Origin: Amaurobius ferox
Lineage: Eukaryota > Arthropoda > Arachnida > Araneae > Amaurobiidae
Reading direction: 5' to 3'
Length of the DNA stretch: 64,000 nucleotides
Assembly: GCA_951213105.1 (NCBI GenBank)
Contig: OX578134.1
Location: 139,103,793-139,167,792 of the forward strand
Shown here: positions 25,211-36,784 of the stretch, one piece after another
How the letters are laid out: the number at the start of each line of letters is the position of its first letter
How positions within the stretch are numbered: position 1 is the first letter of the stretch
The notes under the pieces: generated by a model
Told to the model about the DNA's origin: nothing
Seen by the model: only the letters and a program-made list of their open reading frames with translations
The model's database searches: none
Position numbers and translations under genes: made by a program

Positions 25211-26061
25211 TACTGGAATTGTATAATAGGAAATAAAAGTTTTATAACAATTTAAAAACTAAAATTTTGATCCATTTATATTTATTTTAAAACATAAAAT
25301 TGCTGTACCGTTTATTTTAACATCTTACTATCTGGACATAATTTATGTGAATTGATATTTATACAGATACTTTACAGTTTGCTGCTAAAACTATAATTTC
25401 ATTAAGGCAGTATATTTTAATGTTTTATCAAATATCAGATGCATTACCAGTGAATTAGTCTCATTACTTTTCTTATCAATCTTTTGATTGCCTTTTAAGC
25501 CTTGAGAAATTCCTAGTTGATAAACAAAAATTATCCTTTGCGTTTTGCGAATAATTTGAAAACAAGTAATCACCTCAAATTCTAAAGTTTTAACAAAATG
25601 GTAGTGGAAATTTATAATCGTTAATTAACATTTTCCGTTTGAGGTGTAACGGTAAAATACTTTCCAGAGGATGGTACTAGTGAAGAACGTTTACAAAGAT
25701 TAAGTTGTTAGAAAGTAAATGCCACGCTTTAATTTTGAGTATTATCCATTTAAAATAAAATAATAATTGCAACAATGAGATTATGAGATAGCTTTACATT
25801 TTCTTTTCTTTAGAATGTGCAATTTATACATTTACTAGTTAATACTTGGAAGCTAATTTATTAATGTAATACATTTAATTATTTTATTTGATTTTAAAAG
25901 CGTAGTAGAAGAATTAGGGCAATTACATTTCCATTCATTCATTTGAATGCTTTTGAGCTCCGAGAACTTTTAAATGGGTAATATAAATTAATCTTTTGTG
26001 TTTCGAAAGTTATTGAAAAAAATACGGAAATTCGAAGTAGGAGAAACTATTTAGAAAAAGG
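25211..26061. other. AT-rich stretch, no gene seen
   Basis: Nothing recognisable. Confidence 0.4.
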
Positions 26062-26562
26062 TTAGCAGTGTAAAATATATTTCACATTAAATTTAGAGTT
26101 ATCATTTAGATTTATAAGTATGTTATAAAATTTATTTAGTTTAGTTAGAGATTTGTTATATAGTTTTGCTTTTGGTTTTGTTAAAATTGGTTTTATTAAT
26201 TGACCACGTCTATCCAAACATTTAGTATCTTGATGCTCTCTGGCTGAATGGTTCGGCCAGAATGGGCAGAGTAACCTGCTGGTATTATTTTTTCGTTTTT
26301 TTTTGTTTTTTTTGGTCAGTGATAATATTATTTTTTTCGTGTGCAAATGGTGCAACATGATAATAGGAAAACAGAGATACAACAGTGTCCAACGAAAAAC
26401 ATGCAGTAAGCACCAGAAGATATTAGCAGCCCTATAGTCTGTAAAATAACAACTTATTTTTATAACACACCAAAGATTAACTTGAAAAGATACGTTCTGA
26501 AGCGAAGAAAATATTCTGTCACAAAAATGATAAAATTGTTGCAAAATGAAATGTATCTTCAC
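26062..26562 (-). CDS. longest non-repeat open frame, 166 codons, unknown and doubtful
   Basis: This is the longest open frame in the window that is not built from a simple repeat. The predicted protein has a hydrophobic stretch around residues 45-75 (ANIFWCLLHVF...LYLCFPIIML), a lysine-rich run near 80-92 and a more polar tail with LLCPFWPNH and KCLDRRGQL. I recognise no domain. The lysine run comes from a poly-T/pyrimidine tract at 26287-26320, which lowers its value. There are no neighbours, promoter or clear splice context. In DNA this AT-rich an open run of this size is unusual by chance, but I consider it more likely spurious or part of an unknown mobile element than a gene. Confidence 0.15.
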   Translation of the reverse strand: MKIHFILQQFYHFCDRIFSSLQNVSFQVNLWCVIKISCYFTDYRAANIFWCLLHVFRWTLLYLCFPIIMLHHLHTKKIILSLTKKNKKKRKNNTSRLLCPFWPNHSAREHQDTKCLDRRGQLIKPILTKPKAKLYNKSLTKLNKFYNILINLNDNSKFNVKYILHC

Positions 26563-27386
26563 AGCTTAGATATAAAAAACAGCTGAATCGATTATTTGAA
26601 TTGATGTAAAAATGGTGTCATAATATGATATATCAAGTAGCAACGCGAGACATATTCAAATACAATTCTGACAGAGAGTTCATAATGGCTAGTGCAGTGT
26701 TACAGTGATTGCAGCAGGAATGATTGCGGAGTTAATGATTACAGAATATTACAAAGATTGCTGAGGGAGCGATTGCAGAGGAATGATAGCGGAATATTAC
26801 ATTGATTGCAGGGTGTAACAGTTATTGCAGTGTTTTACAATGACTAAAATATAAATGCAAGAAATACCGAACAAACTGCCCCATTGAGAATGGCGACAGA
26901 TGTAATGTTATATTGACTCTGAAATTATTAGGGGCGTTGTCGTAAATAGCCGCCTATATTTGGATTTACCAAAATTCTGATACAATGAAATTCACACATG
27001 GGAAATGGAAACATACAGCTGAAAAGTACTTATGGAGTGCCGGGAAAATGACGCAGTTAATAAATCCACTGTAAGACTGTGAGTGAAAGACCCAGGCCAC
27101 TCGGTAATTAATCGCAGTCAAGAGTAGTTAAGAAATGTAGAGATTTGAGATCGAAGGATGTCTGGAGTGCTTAAATATCTCTCAAGTTTTGTTGTTGTTG
27201 AGGGTCATGTCTTCTACATATCCTCAAGTGACAAACGTCGAATCGTCTTCAGCTCATCCTAAACAAGCGACAGATCTGTCTGATGAAGGTATTGGACCAG
27301 TTTGAAAAGACCATTTTATGAGGTAGTCGTGATGACGGATATGATACTGTTTGAAATATTTTAGTAATACACATAATATGGTTAAA
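26563..27386. other. no gene seen; short TTGCAG/TTACA-rich patch at 26690-26850
   Basis: 26690-26850 contains many imperfect repeats of GATTGCAG and ATTACA, with no fixed period. Nothing coding is recognised. Confidence 0.4.
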
Positions 27387-27660
27387 TTTAGGTAGGTCTG
27401 AAAATGATATATAGGAGCAAAGCTCTAGGACAAACAAATATCACTACTCTTAGGAAACACGATGGAACGTTAGAAAGTTCAAAAATGTATAGAAAAAATT
27501 GTATAGTAGTCAGACCTATAGTTTTCAGACCTAAATTTAGGTAGGTCTGAAAATGATATATAGATGTAAAGCTCTAGGACAAACAAATATCCGCACTTTT
27601 ATGAAAAACGATGGGACGTTATAAAGATCAAAAATGTATAGTAAAAATTGTACAGTAGTA
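27387..27660. repeat. 149-bp tandem duplication with palindromic junction
   Basis: TTTAGGTAGGTCTGAAAATG begins both copies, at 27387 and 27536. The copies share AAAGCTCTAGGACAAACAAA, CGATGG(A/G)ACGTTA and AAAAATGTATAG. At the junction, TTTTCAGACCTA (27522-27533) and its exact complement TAGGTCTGAAAA (27542-27553) form a 12-bp-arm hairpin. Confidence 0.9.
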
Positions 27661-27859
27661 GGCTAATTTTGTTAAAGAAGACTGTTTTGCATTTGCAACC
27701 TGTCGATATATTTACATATTAGCTTTATGCTGTAATTATAAATGCAATGCTTTAGTTTGGAAATATTTTAGACAAGAGTTGGAGCGAATTATTACGCACT
27801 CCAATATATCTTTTGTAAACAAAACATCCTCTAAGTAACATTTAGTGTATATTTTAAAT

Positions 27860-28225
27860 TGAAAAATTAAATTATTCATGGGGCAGATGTTAATGACTAT
27901 CATTATCCCCTCATTTTATGCATTAATGTCAAGAGATAGGGATGCAGGCTATTAATACTCAATCGTTGGTAATGTTATATGTCAGAAACCTCGAACGGGA
28001 AGCTAAAACTAGAGGTTAACGGTTTCTTGAAAACGCATTTAATGATGTGTAATTACATATTTCAAAACAAGTTGCATCTCCAAAGATTCTTTTGAACTGG
28101 GCCGTGTACCAGAAGATATATAAAATATTTCCTTCTCTATATTTAAACTACTTGCCATATTGAGTTAAATTTGACACATAGTATGGTAATTAAGAATATG
28201 CTGATTAATAATGAGTGAGATTACA
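27860..28225. repeat. diverged direct repeat, member 1
   Basis: It aligns with 29718-30075 in the same orientation: ATTATTCA.GG..CA, TTAATGA.TATCATTATC, TACATTAATGTCA.GAGA, AAGCTAAAACTA.AG, GTAATTACATATTTCAAAA and TTACTCCT/TTCCTTCTC blocks. Many differences and indels show it is old. Class unknown. Confidence 0.7.
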
Positions 28226-28384
28226 ATGTAAATTAAGTTATTTAAAAATATATAACATTAAAACTAGATCTTTAGTGCTTACTCTTTCAAAAGCAATTAC
28301 TGTTAGTGTTTGCAATACATAGTTTTATTCAATTATAGCTTGATGTTTAAATCTTTAACACGTTCGCAAAAATGCAAGTTAAAA

Positions 28385-28425
28385 GAAATATGATATATGG
28401 ACAGTACATGACTGTCCCTAAAGGT
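28385..28425. mobile_element. isolated family A/B left terminus
   Basis: A GATATATGGACAGTACATG ACTGTCCCT string matches the left terminal hairpin and subterminal motif of families A and B (compare 22692 and 46583), but the following sequence does not match either body. It may be an end fragment or a third, related family. Confidence 0.5.
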
Positions 28426-28615
28426 TTAAATTCATTTTCTCTTTCGTAATTCATTAATTATACAAATTAAGTGCACACATTTAGCTGAAAACATTAGGTT
28501 AATTGCATGTGAGTTAAATAAACATGTTATAATAACTCGTATTATTTAATTTTAAAATCCAAAATAATTGAGAGCTTCTGATTGATTTCGGATGGCTTTA
28601 AAATGGGGATTTAGT

Positions 28616-28715
28616 TATTTTTATTATATTGCACGTAGAAGAATTTTTATTATAATGTACGTAGAAGAATTTTTATTATAATGTACGTAGTATAATGTAC
28701 GTAATATACGTAGAG
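28616..28715. repeat. 26-bp tandem repeat, about 3 copies
   Basis: GTACGTAGAAGAATTTTTAT-type units with a 26-bp period begin near 28631, 28657 and 28683; the last is shortened and followed by further GTACGTA repeats. Confidence 0.85.
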
Positions 28716-29717
28716 TGCCAATGGCATTGTTGATGAAGCTATTGAAATGGCAATAAATTATATAAAACAATCTCGGCAAAATGCAAAACCTAGACACAGT
28801 TTAAATGAAAAAGTCCTATTGTCAAAATTTCACAAATGCAATTAGCGCAGATGCTCTGCTCGTGTACAACTAGTATAATAAAACGTTTAAAAAGCAATGG
28901 CTCAAATAAAACTTCAAAGGAACCGACTGAATTTTTGCAGCAATATACCACAGGGGGCAGAGTATTTCAAAACTTAATTACATTGTCAGCTCTGTGCCGC
29001 TGATTTAGCTTTAACTAAACAGTGACTGTCAGAAGTATATGGTGGAATCAGTACTTCAGAAGCCAACGAGTATCAGACGCATGAAAGTGAAACTCAATTT
29101 GTTGAAGTAAATTTAAAAACAAAAATATCTAAGTACAGGCTATCACATAATTTTCTTATTTGAAAAGAGTATGAGTAGGCGTATAATTTTATTATTTACG
29201 AAACTACTACACATATATGCAAAATTTTTCACAAACTATTCGAAAATATTTCATGTTAAACGTTATTTACATGTGATGGTGTCATTTATGAATGAACTAA
29301 AAGTTTTCGCTCTATAATATCAACTATTCTTTAATGTGCTTTAAGAGCACAATATTTCCATTTATTTATTTTTCTAATTGATACTGGAATAGGGTGTCAA
29401 GTTATAATTTATGAAGAGATTAAAAATATCGCCAGATAAAAACTAATTTAACACAAATAAAATTTTATACAATTTCAGAACATATTTATTTAACATTAAT
29501 TCTGTGTATACAATTGTAATTAATGTCTATTAGATAATGAAATAAGGAAAAAAATAGTTTGAGTTCATAGCTAAAGACATACAATGGTCAAAACGTATTT
29601 TTATTTTCATTCGATATTTGTTAACTTCCAATCTTTAAACATATACTGCACACAATATAATTTTTTAACATTAATGAAAAACATAATATTTCGGGATAAC
29701 AATTAAAGTATCTTGTA
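28716..29717. other. no gene seen
   Basis: 28720-29100 is slightly less AT-rich, but I recognise no frame or motif in it. Confidence 0.4.
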
Positions 29718-30075
29718 AATTGTGGAATTCAATTATTCAGGGAGCAAACTTTAATGAGTATCATTATCTTTTCAGTTTCTACATTAATGTCAGGAGATGG
29801 GATGTAAACTATAAATACTTCGTCTTCTGCAATGCTAATGATATATGCCAGAATTCCGAAGAAAAAAGCTAAAACTACAGTTTAAGAGTGTCGTCTCTCA
29901 TGAAAACAAATTAAATGAAGCGTAATTACATATTTCAAAATAAGGTTTACTTTTAAAAATTCTTCTGCACCGAAATGGCAGCATATATTTAATATTTACT
30001 CCTATCCATTAAAGTACATGCCGTGAAGTAAATTGGATGCACTTCATTCTAATTAAATAACTTCTGATTGATGAA
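29718..30075. repeat. diverged direct repeat, member 2
   Basis: It matches 27860-28225 in the same orientation, about 1.86 kb downstream of it. Confidence 0.7.
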
Positions 30076-31502
30076 GCACTGTAATTTTTTTTTAATTTTT
30101 CAATAGTAATATTGATATTTTTAATATTGATAAGCAATTTATAATCATAAAAAAATTATAAAATAACTTGGTAAGATTGGTATATTATTTAATTGAAAAA
30201 TGCAAAACTACTTTAGTAGAAATGCATCAAAGAAATATATTCAAAATTATCAACCAGATCTGGAAGCAAAACTCAGTCAACTTCATCAGCATGAATAAGA
30301 CAGCGTTCGGTTTAGTAATTTATAGTTAGCTAACTTTATTTCACAAGACCAGTTGGTTTCTTCGATTTTTGTATTGATCTATATCTATTTATACGTCTGT
30401 ATGGTAGGTTATATTTTTACAGAAATTTCGGGAATATTTTGCAACCTTTTCGGAACACTCTTTCATTAGAGATAACAAAATTAATGGATCCGTTTCGTAT
30501 TTATTATGTGTTTTTTAACATGGAACAATCGATGTCCTCAATGGCAGTAAAAACAATTTGCGAGCCTTTATGGTAACTGATAAGTCCAGTTCTTCCAGGT
30601 AGTAGATTTCAAATTTGATAAAAGTTTGCTCTGGCTACACGTGGATCCAAGAACTAAGTTCAAAGTCTAAGAAGTTATCTGTATAGAGCATTTTCAAAAA
30701 TGTGGAAAATGCTCCGACTATTTACTTCTCTGGAAAGAAAACATTAAGAAACAGTGAGAAAATGCCATTTAGTTTAATTATATTTATTCACTAGGGTCAT
30801 TATTAACTGGTGGCACTTTCAACAAATTTACTTAGGAGGAGTACTTCAACAACTTCGTCATCACAATGTTACATAAGAATATATGTGAGATTAGATAATA
30901 GCAGAGCAGCAAGGTTAAGTTAGTTGAAAATTGTTCGACTCGTGAGTTATATATATATATACAGTTAGAACTAATTTTTTACTAACTATTTAAGATTCCA
31001 AACGATCATTATAGCACTTCATCATTTCTAGTGGCTCACAGAGGTGCACAATCTTTCGGAACTAGACTCTACTGAACTTTTCGAAAATCTCGGGAAAGCA
31101 TTTGAACTAATTTCAAGCTCTCACTCCGAGACAACATTTCAGGATTCTATACTATCTGATCGTCAGAACGTCTTTTTTTCGTCTTCCTTACTGAAAAATA
31201 AAACAACTTCCTGTTTATCTTACTATATCCCAAATGGCTTTGAGCGATATTTTCTTCTTGTCCTGTACGTAAAGTTTGGTGTCAATCGCAACTTTGCATT
31301 TGGGCGAGATCTCCCTCTTCCTGTGAATGGTAGTCCAGTATAACTATTGGCCTTGTCTTATTATCCGCATTGAGCGGGTATACGTCCACTATTGTGCCAG
31401 AAAATCTGGTGCAAGCCACGTCCTTCCTGGAGGCTGGCTGCTTCATGTGACACATTTTTGCATTTGTGGTTTTATAAATACTCTCAGAATGCAACGTCGT
31501 AT
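30076..31502. other. no certain gene; 31040-31500 GC-richer with open frames on both strands
   Basis: 31044-31343 on the plus strand is open for 99 codons, and 31282-31494 on the minus strand is open for 70 codons (with SRKDVACTRFSGTIVDVYP). The minus-strand frame, with a shift into a second frame, reads like an eroded protein tail, but I cannot name the family. It is best treated as a possible transposon-derived remnant. Confidence 0.3.
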
Positions 31503-31561
31503 CGGTGTCCGTTAGTCTGGCATCATTATTCCTTTCAATGAGGCTAGACTAACGGACACCG
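31503..31561. repeat. 25-bp-stem hairpin
   Basis: The left arm CGGTGTCCGTTAGTCTGGC plus ATCATT (31503-31527) and the right arm (31537-31561) are reverse complements with two mismatches around a 9-base loop ATTCCTTTC. This is the strongest GC-containing short hairpin I found in the window. Confidence 0.95.
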
Positions 31562-33385
31562 AGAGGAAAAGTCAAAGTATCAAAAGTCAAAGTAGTCAGT
31601 ATCAATGACGTCCGCTAGCTATTACATTATCATACACTATTCTGATCTTTCACTTAGGATTTTTCGCCTTTGGACCTTCTGAACTGACTGTCAATTTTGG
31701 TCATGTGATAGAAGTTGTAACATATTGTAGCACTTGTTACTGTATAGCGGGCATTTCGTTATTAGTCCCCGCATAAATCATGCGGGAGTTATACTGTTGC
31801 TTGAACGTTCTACAAACTATGCCATTTATTAAGTAGAACATTATTTTTATGGCAATCTCAACTCGTTCCACACACTTGTCATGAATTTCTTTATACCTCC
31901 ATTACTAGCAGGTATAGCTTCCACTGTAAAGTTTGTGTTTAAAATAAATTGAAGACTATGAATACATATGTATATCTGAATTTTGCGTCATCGCACTTAT
32001 TATTATCCTTAACTAAAACGCAAAAGAAAATAAACAACATACAATACAACAGTACTCTTTTAATATATTCGTAAAGCAACATGCAACACACAATTATTAA
32101 TATCGATTGGTTTCAAAGCCATGAAATAGCCTTCTACGTCAAGTCAAACAAGAAGCCAAGAGAAGAAAAAAAAGTGAAAACCTATGTAGGAAGAATGATG
32201 TAGTAAGATAATAAGAATGAACGGTAAAATACCAAAGAAGAACCTGTACGCTCGACAAAATATTCAAAGCACATGTTCAGTGAGTAAAACTACGAACATA
32301 AGTGTCCTATTAAATATCAAAATATGAAATAATCGGTTTCGGAAGTTTTATGTGTTATCCAAATAAGCTTTAAAATATAACAGTTTCTAAACAAATACGA
32401 AAAATAACTCGAACAGAAAAGGATAACTTCTTGTTTATCCTGGCAAAGAAAGCTGTTTCTTGAATTCGAAATTGGACGACACTATTGATTTTGTGTTATG
32501 TGTTGCTTTAAAATTTTTTTTTTGTTTTTATAGTCTTATTACATTACAGCACTTTGAGATGTAGTTATTACGTTTAAAGTCAAAGCAGCTTTTATCAAAG
32601 TACTCGTTAGGCCTGTTTCCGGAATGTCCTTCTTTACTCGCTTCAGACATCACGTCTTACTAAGAAATATAATTACACAAACTAACAACTTTTCGAGACG
32701 GATAATATTATTACTTTACCTAAAACAGAATAACATTTCTGGGAAGGGGAAATTAGAAAAAAAAATGAAACAGATGGGAAATATTGATTTATCTTTTATC
32801 TTGTTTCACGAAAATTAGTTTCTCATTCTGTAGAGAAAATTGAGTTTAATAAATTTAATTAACTTTATTGGTTTGGAAAATATTCTATGCAGTGTTGAAA
32901 AGAAAAAAAAATGATAATGTATTAAAACTTTATATAAAATTTTCTGCAGTATTGAACATTGTAAGAAACTTAAAATTGAGCTATTTTATAAGTTACGATA
33001 TAAAAAAAAATTAAGATATTAATTTTCTTATGCTGATACTAACAAAATGCTTGAATTTTTGTTTTATTTAGACAGAAGTATGATCGAAATAATTTATGTT
33101 ATAAAGCATTGTACTAAAACTTTTATATGAGTGAAATAAAAATTTTTGAACTTGAACTTTTCATTTTAGATTTTAAAGAATGTGCAACAACGTTTTTTTA
33201 AAGTGTTATCCGGAGCTAATATATTTTAAAGGACATATTTATTATAAGCTCAGCATGAATTTAAAATAATAGTAATAGCGAATATTTTTCTCCCCCAAAA
33301 TACATACTGTTTGTAATGTTGAATAATTGAAAGGAAATTAAAAATTGGAAGGAAGTGAAAGACTTTATAGATTTTAAGCAATTTA
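31562..33385. other. no gene seen; small hairpin at 31768-31786
   Basis: CCCGCAT-AAATC-ATGCGGG (31768-31786) is a perfect 7-bp-arm hairpin in a patch that also has an LTR-like look, with an AATAAA-type signal near 31942. The rest is AT-rich and unremarkable. Confidence 0.4.
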
Positions 33386-33386
33386 T

Positions 33387-33407
33387 ACGTTTCGAGCATC
33401 CCTGAAG
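33387..33407 (-). repeat. Penelope-type terminal motif, reverse orientation
   Basis: CGTTTCGAGCATCCCTGAAG lies 110 bp before the Penelope-like coding relic. Strings of the kind CTGAAGA...CTCGAAACG are common in the terminal regions of Penelope-like elements. Here the motif runs opposite to the coding strand, so it may belong to another fragment. Confidence 0.4.
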
Positions 33408-33509
33408 ACACATCATTTATTGGTTATTATCAATAAGTAGCTTAAATTTATCTATTAATTTTATCTTTTAAATTTATCTATTGAATTTATCTATTTATTT
33501 TCCCCCAAA

Positions 33510-35030
33510 TGCTTAGAAACATCAACAATCCTGATTTAGTTATCCTTAAGATCCTAATAATTTTGATTTAAATAAAATTAGATAATATAATCAAATCTTC
33601 ACTTGTAATTTTTAATGATTCTTTTAATGATCTGATTTGACATGTTGCACATTGTGTTAGATTGCACGCTATCGAAGTTCATAAACCATCTGGCTGCACT
33701 TTTTAGATCCAGTGTCTTATTAATGGTACTACTTTCTGTAAATTAACCGAATATTAAGGCTCTAATTTTCTCATTACTTAGTAATGGTGTTTAAATATGC
33801 GAAAATTCTGCAGAATGTATATCAATAATTCTTAATTCAAACGCTCGTGGTTTGACTGTGGTTTCTTTTGATATGACGTCTTCATTTACCAATGTCGTTG
33901 TTGAGGATGCATTGTAAAGCAGGAAAATATACTATTCATCTAGAATTTCTGTTCTTTGCGTTTAAAACGGATGGGCTTGTTACTATAGTCAAAATAACTA
34001 AATTGTCTAATTGAACAGTTTTGTCTTTCATAACAAATTCTACAAGTCTGATGGTTTGGCAATATTTTATCAAGTCAGTTCTACTGTCAGTAACATTTAT
34101 ATGCTTTATTTACGTTAAGCCCTTTGAGATTATCCTGCTTGTTATTGTCTTTGTGTAGATAGCAGTTTTAATCTTCTTGATCACTTACTTAATAATTTTA
34201 TAGTATTTTTAACTTTTTGGATCTATAGATCTTTGTATCCAATTTATTTACGAAATGGAAACTGACAACAACATTATCTTCTTGGATATCTTGGTCATCA
34301 ATGAGAATGATGAATTTTTCTCTAAGGTATATTGCAGATAATTTTGGTCTCTTTATTTCCACATAAAAGTTACTAATATCTGCCTAACCATCACTGATTT
34401 CAATTTTCCATTGTACCTTAAACATTTTTATTTTGCATTGTAATTTGTATTGTATCAATTATTTCAATGGTATATCTTTTGATCGTGGTTTCCCTCCTAG
34501 CATTGTTGATCTTGCTATACAAAAATCTTCGAAACCATCCTTAAACTTTTTTTGAAATCGATTTTACTATCAAAATCCATTTACAAATATCTTCAAAAAT
34601 CAGTCAACAGATCACTGAAATTCATAAAATAATCAATGTATCAATATTAATATTGCATTTATACCTCCCAATATGCTAAGGTATTTCACACTCATGAAGA
34701 TCATATAGAGAATCTAACATTTGGGGCATTTAAAGTAGTTCTTGACAGTGTGGGCTTTCTTATATTGACCAAACAAAATATGCTCTGAATTTCATATTAA
34801 AGGACATGAAAACCATGTTATAAAACAATAATTTAATGTAACCTTAATTATTCAACGTTGCTTCAATTTTGACTACCGTTTTGAGTTTTCTTTTGCAAAG
34901 ATTATACAAAAATGAATGTTGATCTATAATCTATTTAATGCAGCCTTACATATTCAGAACAATACGAGTAATTTACTAAATTATTTTTTCTGATCTTCAT
35001 TCTAATCCAGTGTCTGGCTGGGTGTTCTAT
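33510..35030 (+). pseudogene. Penelope-like element: reverse transcriptase plus GIY-YIG endonuclease, decayed
   Basis: Fragments of one protein appear in the right order on the plus strand, broken by stops and frameshifts. They are NNPDLVILK (33518-33550), RLHAIEVHKPSGCTF (33659-33703, the position of the usual LPKIHK), SFDMTSSFTNV (33864-33896, the RT motif SFDVTSLFTNVP), NKFYKSDGLA (34032-34061), SNIYMLYL (34089-34112), EMETDNNIIFLDILV (34255-34296), PPSIVDLAIQK (34493-34525), then the GIY-YIG-type CGLSYIDQTKYALNF (34749-34793), NFDYRFEFSFAKII, and the end SDLHSNPVSGW (about 34989-35021). RT followed by a C-terminal GIY-YIG endonuclease is the hallmark of Penelope-like elements. The N-terminal part is missing, the catalytic YVDD box is not readable, and the order-preserving damage shows a dead copy. 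Confidence 0.85.
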
Positions 35031-35367
35031 AGTTTCAATAGTTTTCGTTATATTTGTCACATGTATATTTATTTCTTAGCGTTTGGAACTCTTGTGCATC
35101 GTTTTCACTTGTTTATATCTTGTTGTTATTAGTTTAATCTTGTTTGGACTTGTCACTTGTAAAAACATGCCTTTTGTGTTTTGAGGCACTCCAAAGTTGC
35201 GTATTAGTTCTAATGTTTCTGATTGAATAGACTATTCCATATTCTTCTTTCTTATTACTTCTCTCGGGTTGACTCTGAAGCTACTGACTTATTTATACTC
35301 CTTTGTTTCTTCCACTTGCACCCATTTTGTCTTTATAACTTGGTTTCTTGGTCTGTCTAGAATTAAA

Positions 35368-35389
35368 GAAGATGATCCAACGCATCTTC
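35368..35389 (+). repeat. hairpin in the Penelope-like 3' region
   Basis: GAAGATG-ATCCAACG-CATCTTC is a perfect 7-bp-arm hairpin followed by GAAATAG, about 350 bp after the coding relic. The arrangement GAAGATG...TCGAAA resembles the terminal motif of Penelope-like elements. Confidence 0.5.
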
Positions 35390-35527
35390 GAAATAGTTGT
35401 TTGCCCTAATGTTTGTCATTTATTTACATTTCAAACCACTGTGAGCACTTTTTTCCTATTTCATTTTCCTGTTTTAGTGTTGCATTAATTTTTGAAATAT
35501 ACATATTTTGGCATTTAAAAAGAAGCA

Positions 35528-36240
35528 TTAATATCCATCCTGATTGACTTCTTCAGCAATCTCAATATTTGTGATAACGTAAACAGATATTATAGGATAA
35601 TCAAAATTATGTTTGAGCATCCGTTGTGACAATTTATAACGATTCATGATGTGCTGAAATAATTCAACTCGAATTGAATAACGTTTCCACGATTTTATCA
35701 GTCCTTGATTAAGAGTAACAATTGATAAAATAAATGTGCACACTTTATTAGATGTCATTAGGATGGGCGAAGTGAAGATTTTGTTACGAAAACCAATCAC
35801 GAGAGTAAATGTGATTATGCATATTTTAACAAGTGGTGAAAGATTTCGCAAATATATATTCTGCAATACATTCTTACTTTCAAATTAAAGCGCAGTCACA
35901 TTTTTTTGGAATCCACAGAGAACTTACCTAGTTATTAAGGGATGTTAGATCTACCATAAAAATCCTCATAATTAGTAAATGCAATGATATTATTATTATG
36001 CAATGATATATTATGCATAATTAGTAAATAATAGTAAATGCAATGATAAAGTACTATATGAATTTAATGAAGCATACAGGATCAATTAGGTTAGATAACG
36101 ACAAGTATGTGTCATATCTCAAATTTATGTAATAAATAAAAGAATAATAATAATTGATTTTATATCCTGTTTGTCCTCTTTATTGACATTTTCTTTATAT
36201 TTATCTTTGAAATGTGAATAGGTATGTCTGTTGGTGATGT
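35528..36240. other. no supported gene
   Basis: A 112-codon open frame occurs on the minus strand at 35528-35866, with no motif I recognise and no context. 35975-36055 has short direct repeats (TGCAATGATA, TAGTAAAT). I would not call a gene. Confidence 0.3.
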
Positions 36241-36245
36241 AACTT

Positions 36246-36296
36246 ATATACATTCATATATATACATACATATATATATATATGTATATATATATG

Positions 36297-36361
<65 letters not shown>
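36246..36361. repeat. (TA)n microsatellite
   Basis: Long TA dinucleotide run with interspersed ATGTATA and CATACA units. Confidence 0.97.
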
Positions 36362-36364
<3 letters not shown>

Positions 36365-36535
36365 ATCCTTTCTTGAAGTATTTAATTTATAATTAGAGCA
36401 CCTGATTTTCTTCTCGTATATTATCAATGGATTTATTTATACATTTTCATCCTATTGTAGTAACTATGATAACTAAGTTACGTGACAAATATTGAAATTA
36501 TTTGATGGATATTCTTTTCATATCTAACTATTAAT

Positions 36536-36774
36536 AATAATGCTATAATAAATTCATGTTTAGCTTAAAATGTCTGAAAATGTTGGAAATATAGCAACAT
36601 AAATTGATGGGAGATGGAATATTGTTTTACGTACCACAATTTCTCTGTAAGAAGAACTATAAAATATGGACCACTTTTATGTTTAAATTTGGATGGTATT
36701 AGGTTTGTATAGGTTGTTATATTTACTGATCATTAGCCATTTCACCCACACGAAGCATGGGTGAAAACGGCTAG
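36536..36774 (+). mobile_element. Helitron 3' end
   Basis: A perfect 9-bp-arm hairpin TTTCACCCA-(9-base loop)-TGGGTGAAA (36740-36766) is followed by ACGG and CTAG (36771-36774), then T. A hairpin a few bases before a CTRR terminus with insertion before T is the diagnostic 3' end of Helitrons. About 240 bp upstream is included because 36540-36710 is similar to 39890-40080, suggesting shared element body. I did not find the TC 5' end, and no Rep/helicase frame is present, so this is a non-autonomous or truncated copy. Confidence 0.7.
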
Positions 36775-36784
36775 TAGTATATAT

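Noticed and set aside
31282..31494. Retroelement polyprotein tail (minus strand, TIVDVYP)
   Set aside because: The resemblance is too short to name a family; it is left as an unassigned GC-richer patch.
35528..35866. 112-codon minus-strand frame
   Set aside because: No motif, no context, and lengths of this order are expected by chance a few times in a window of this composition.
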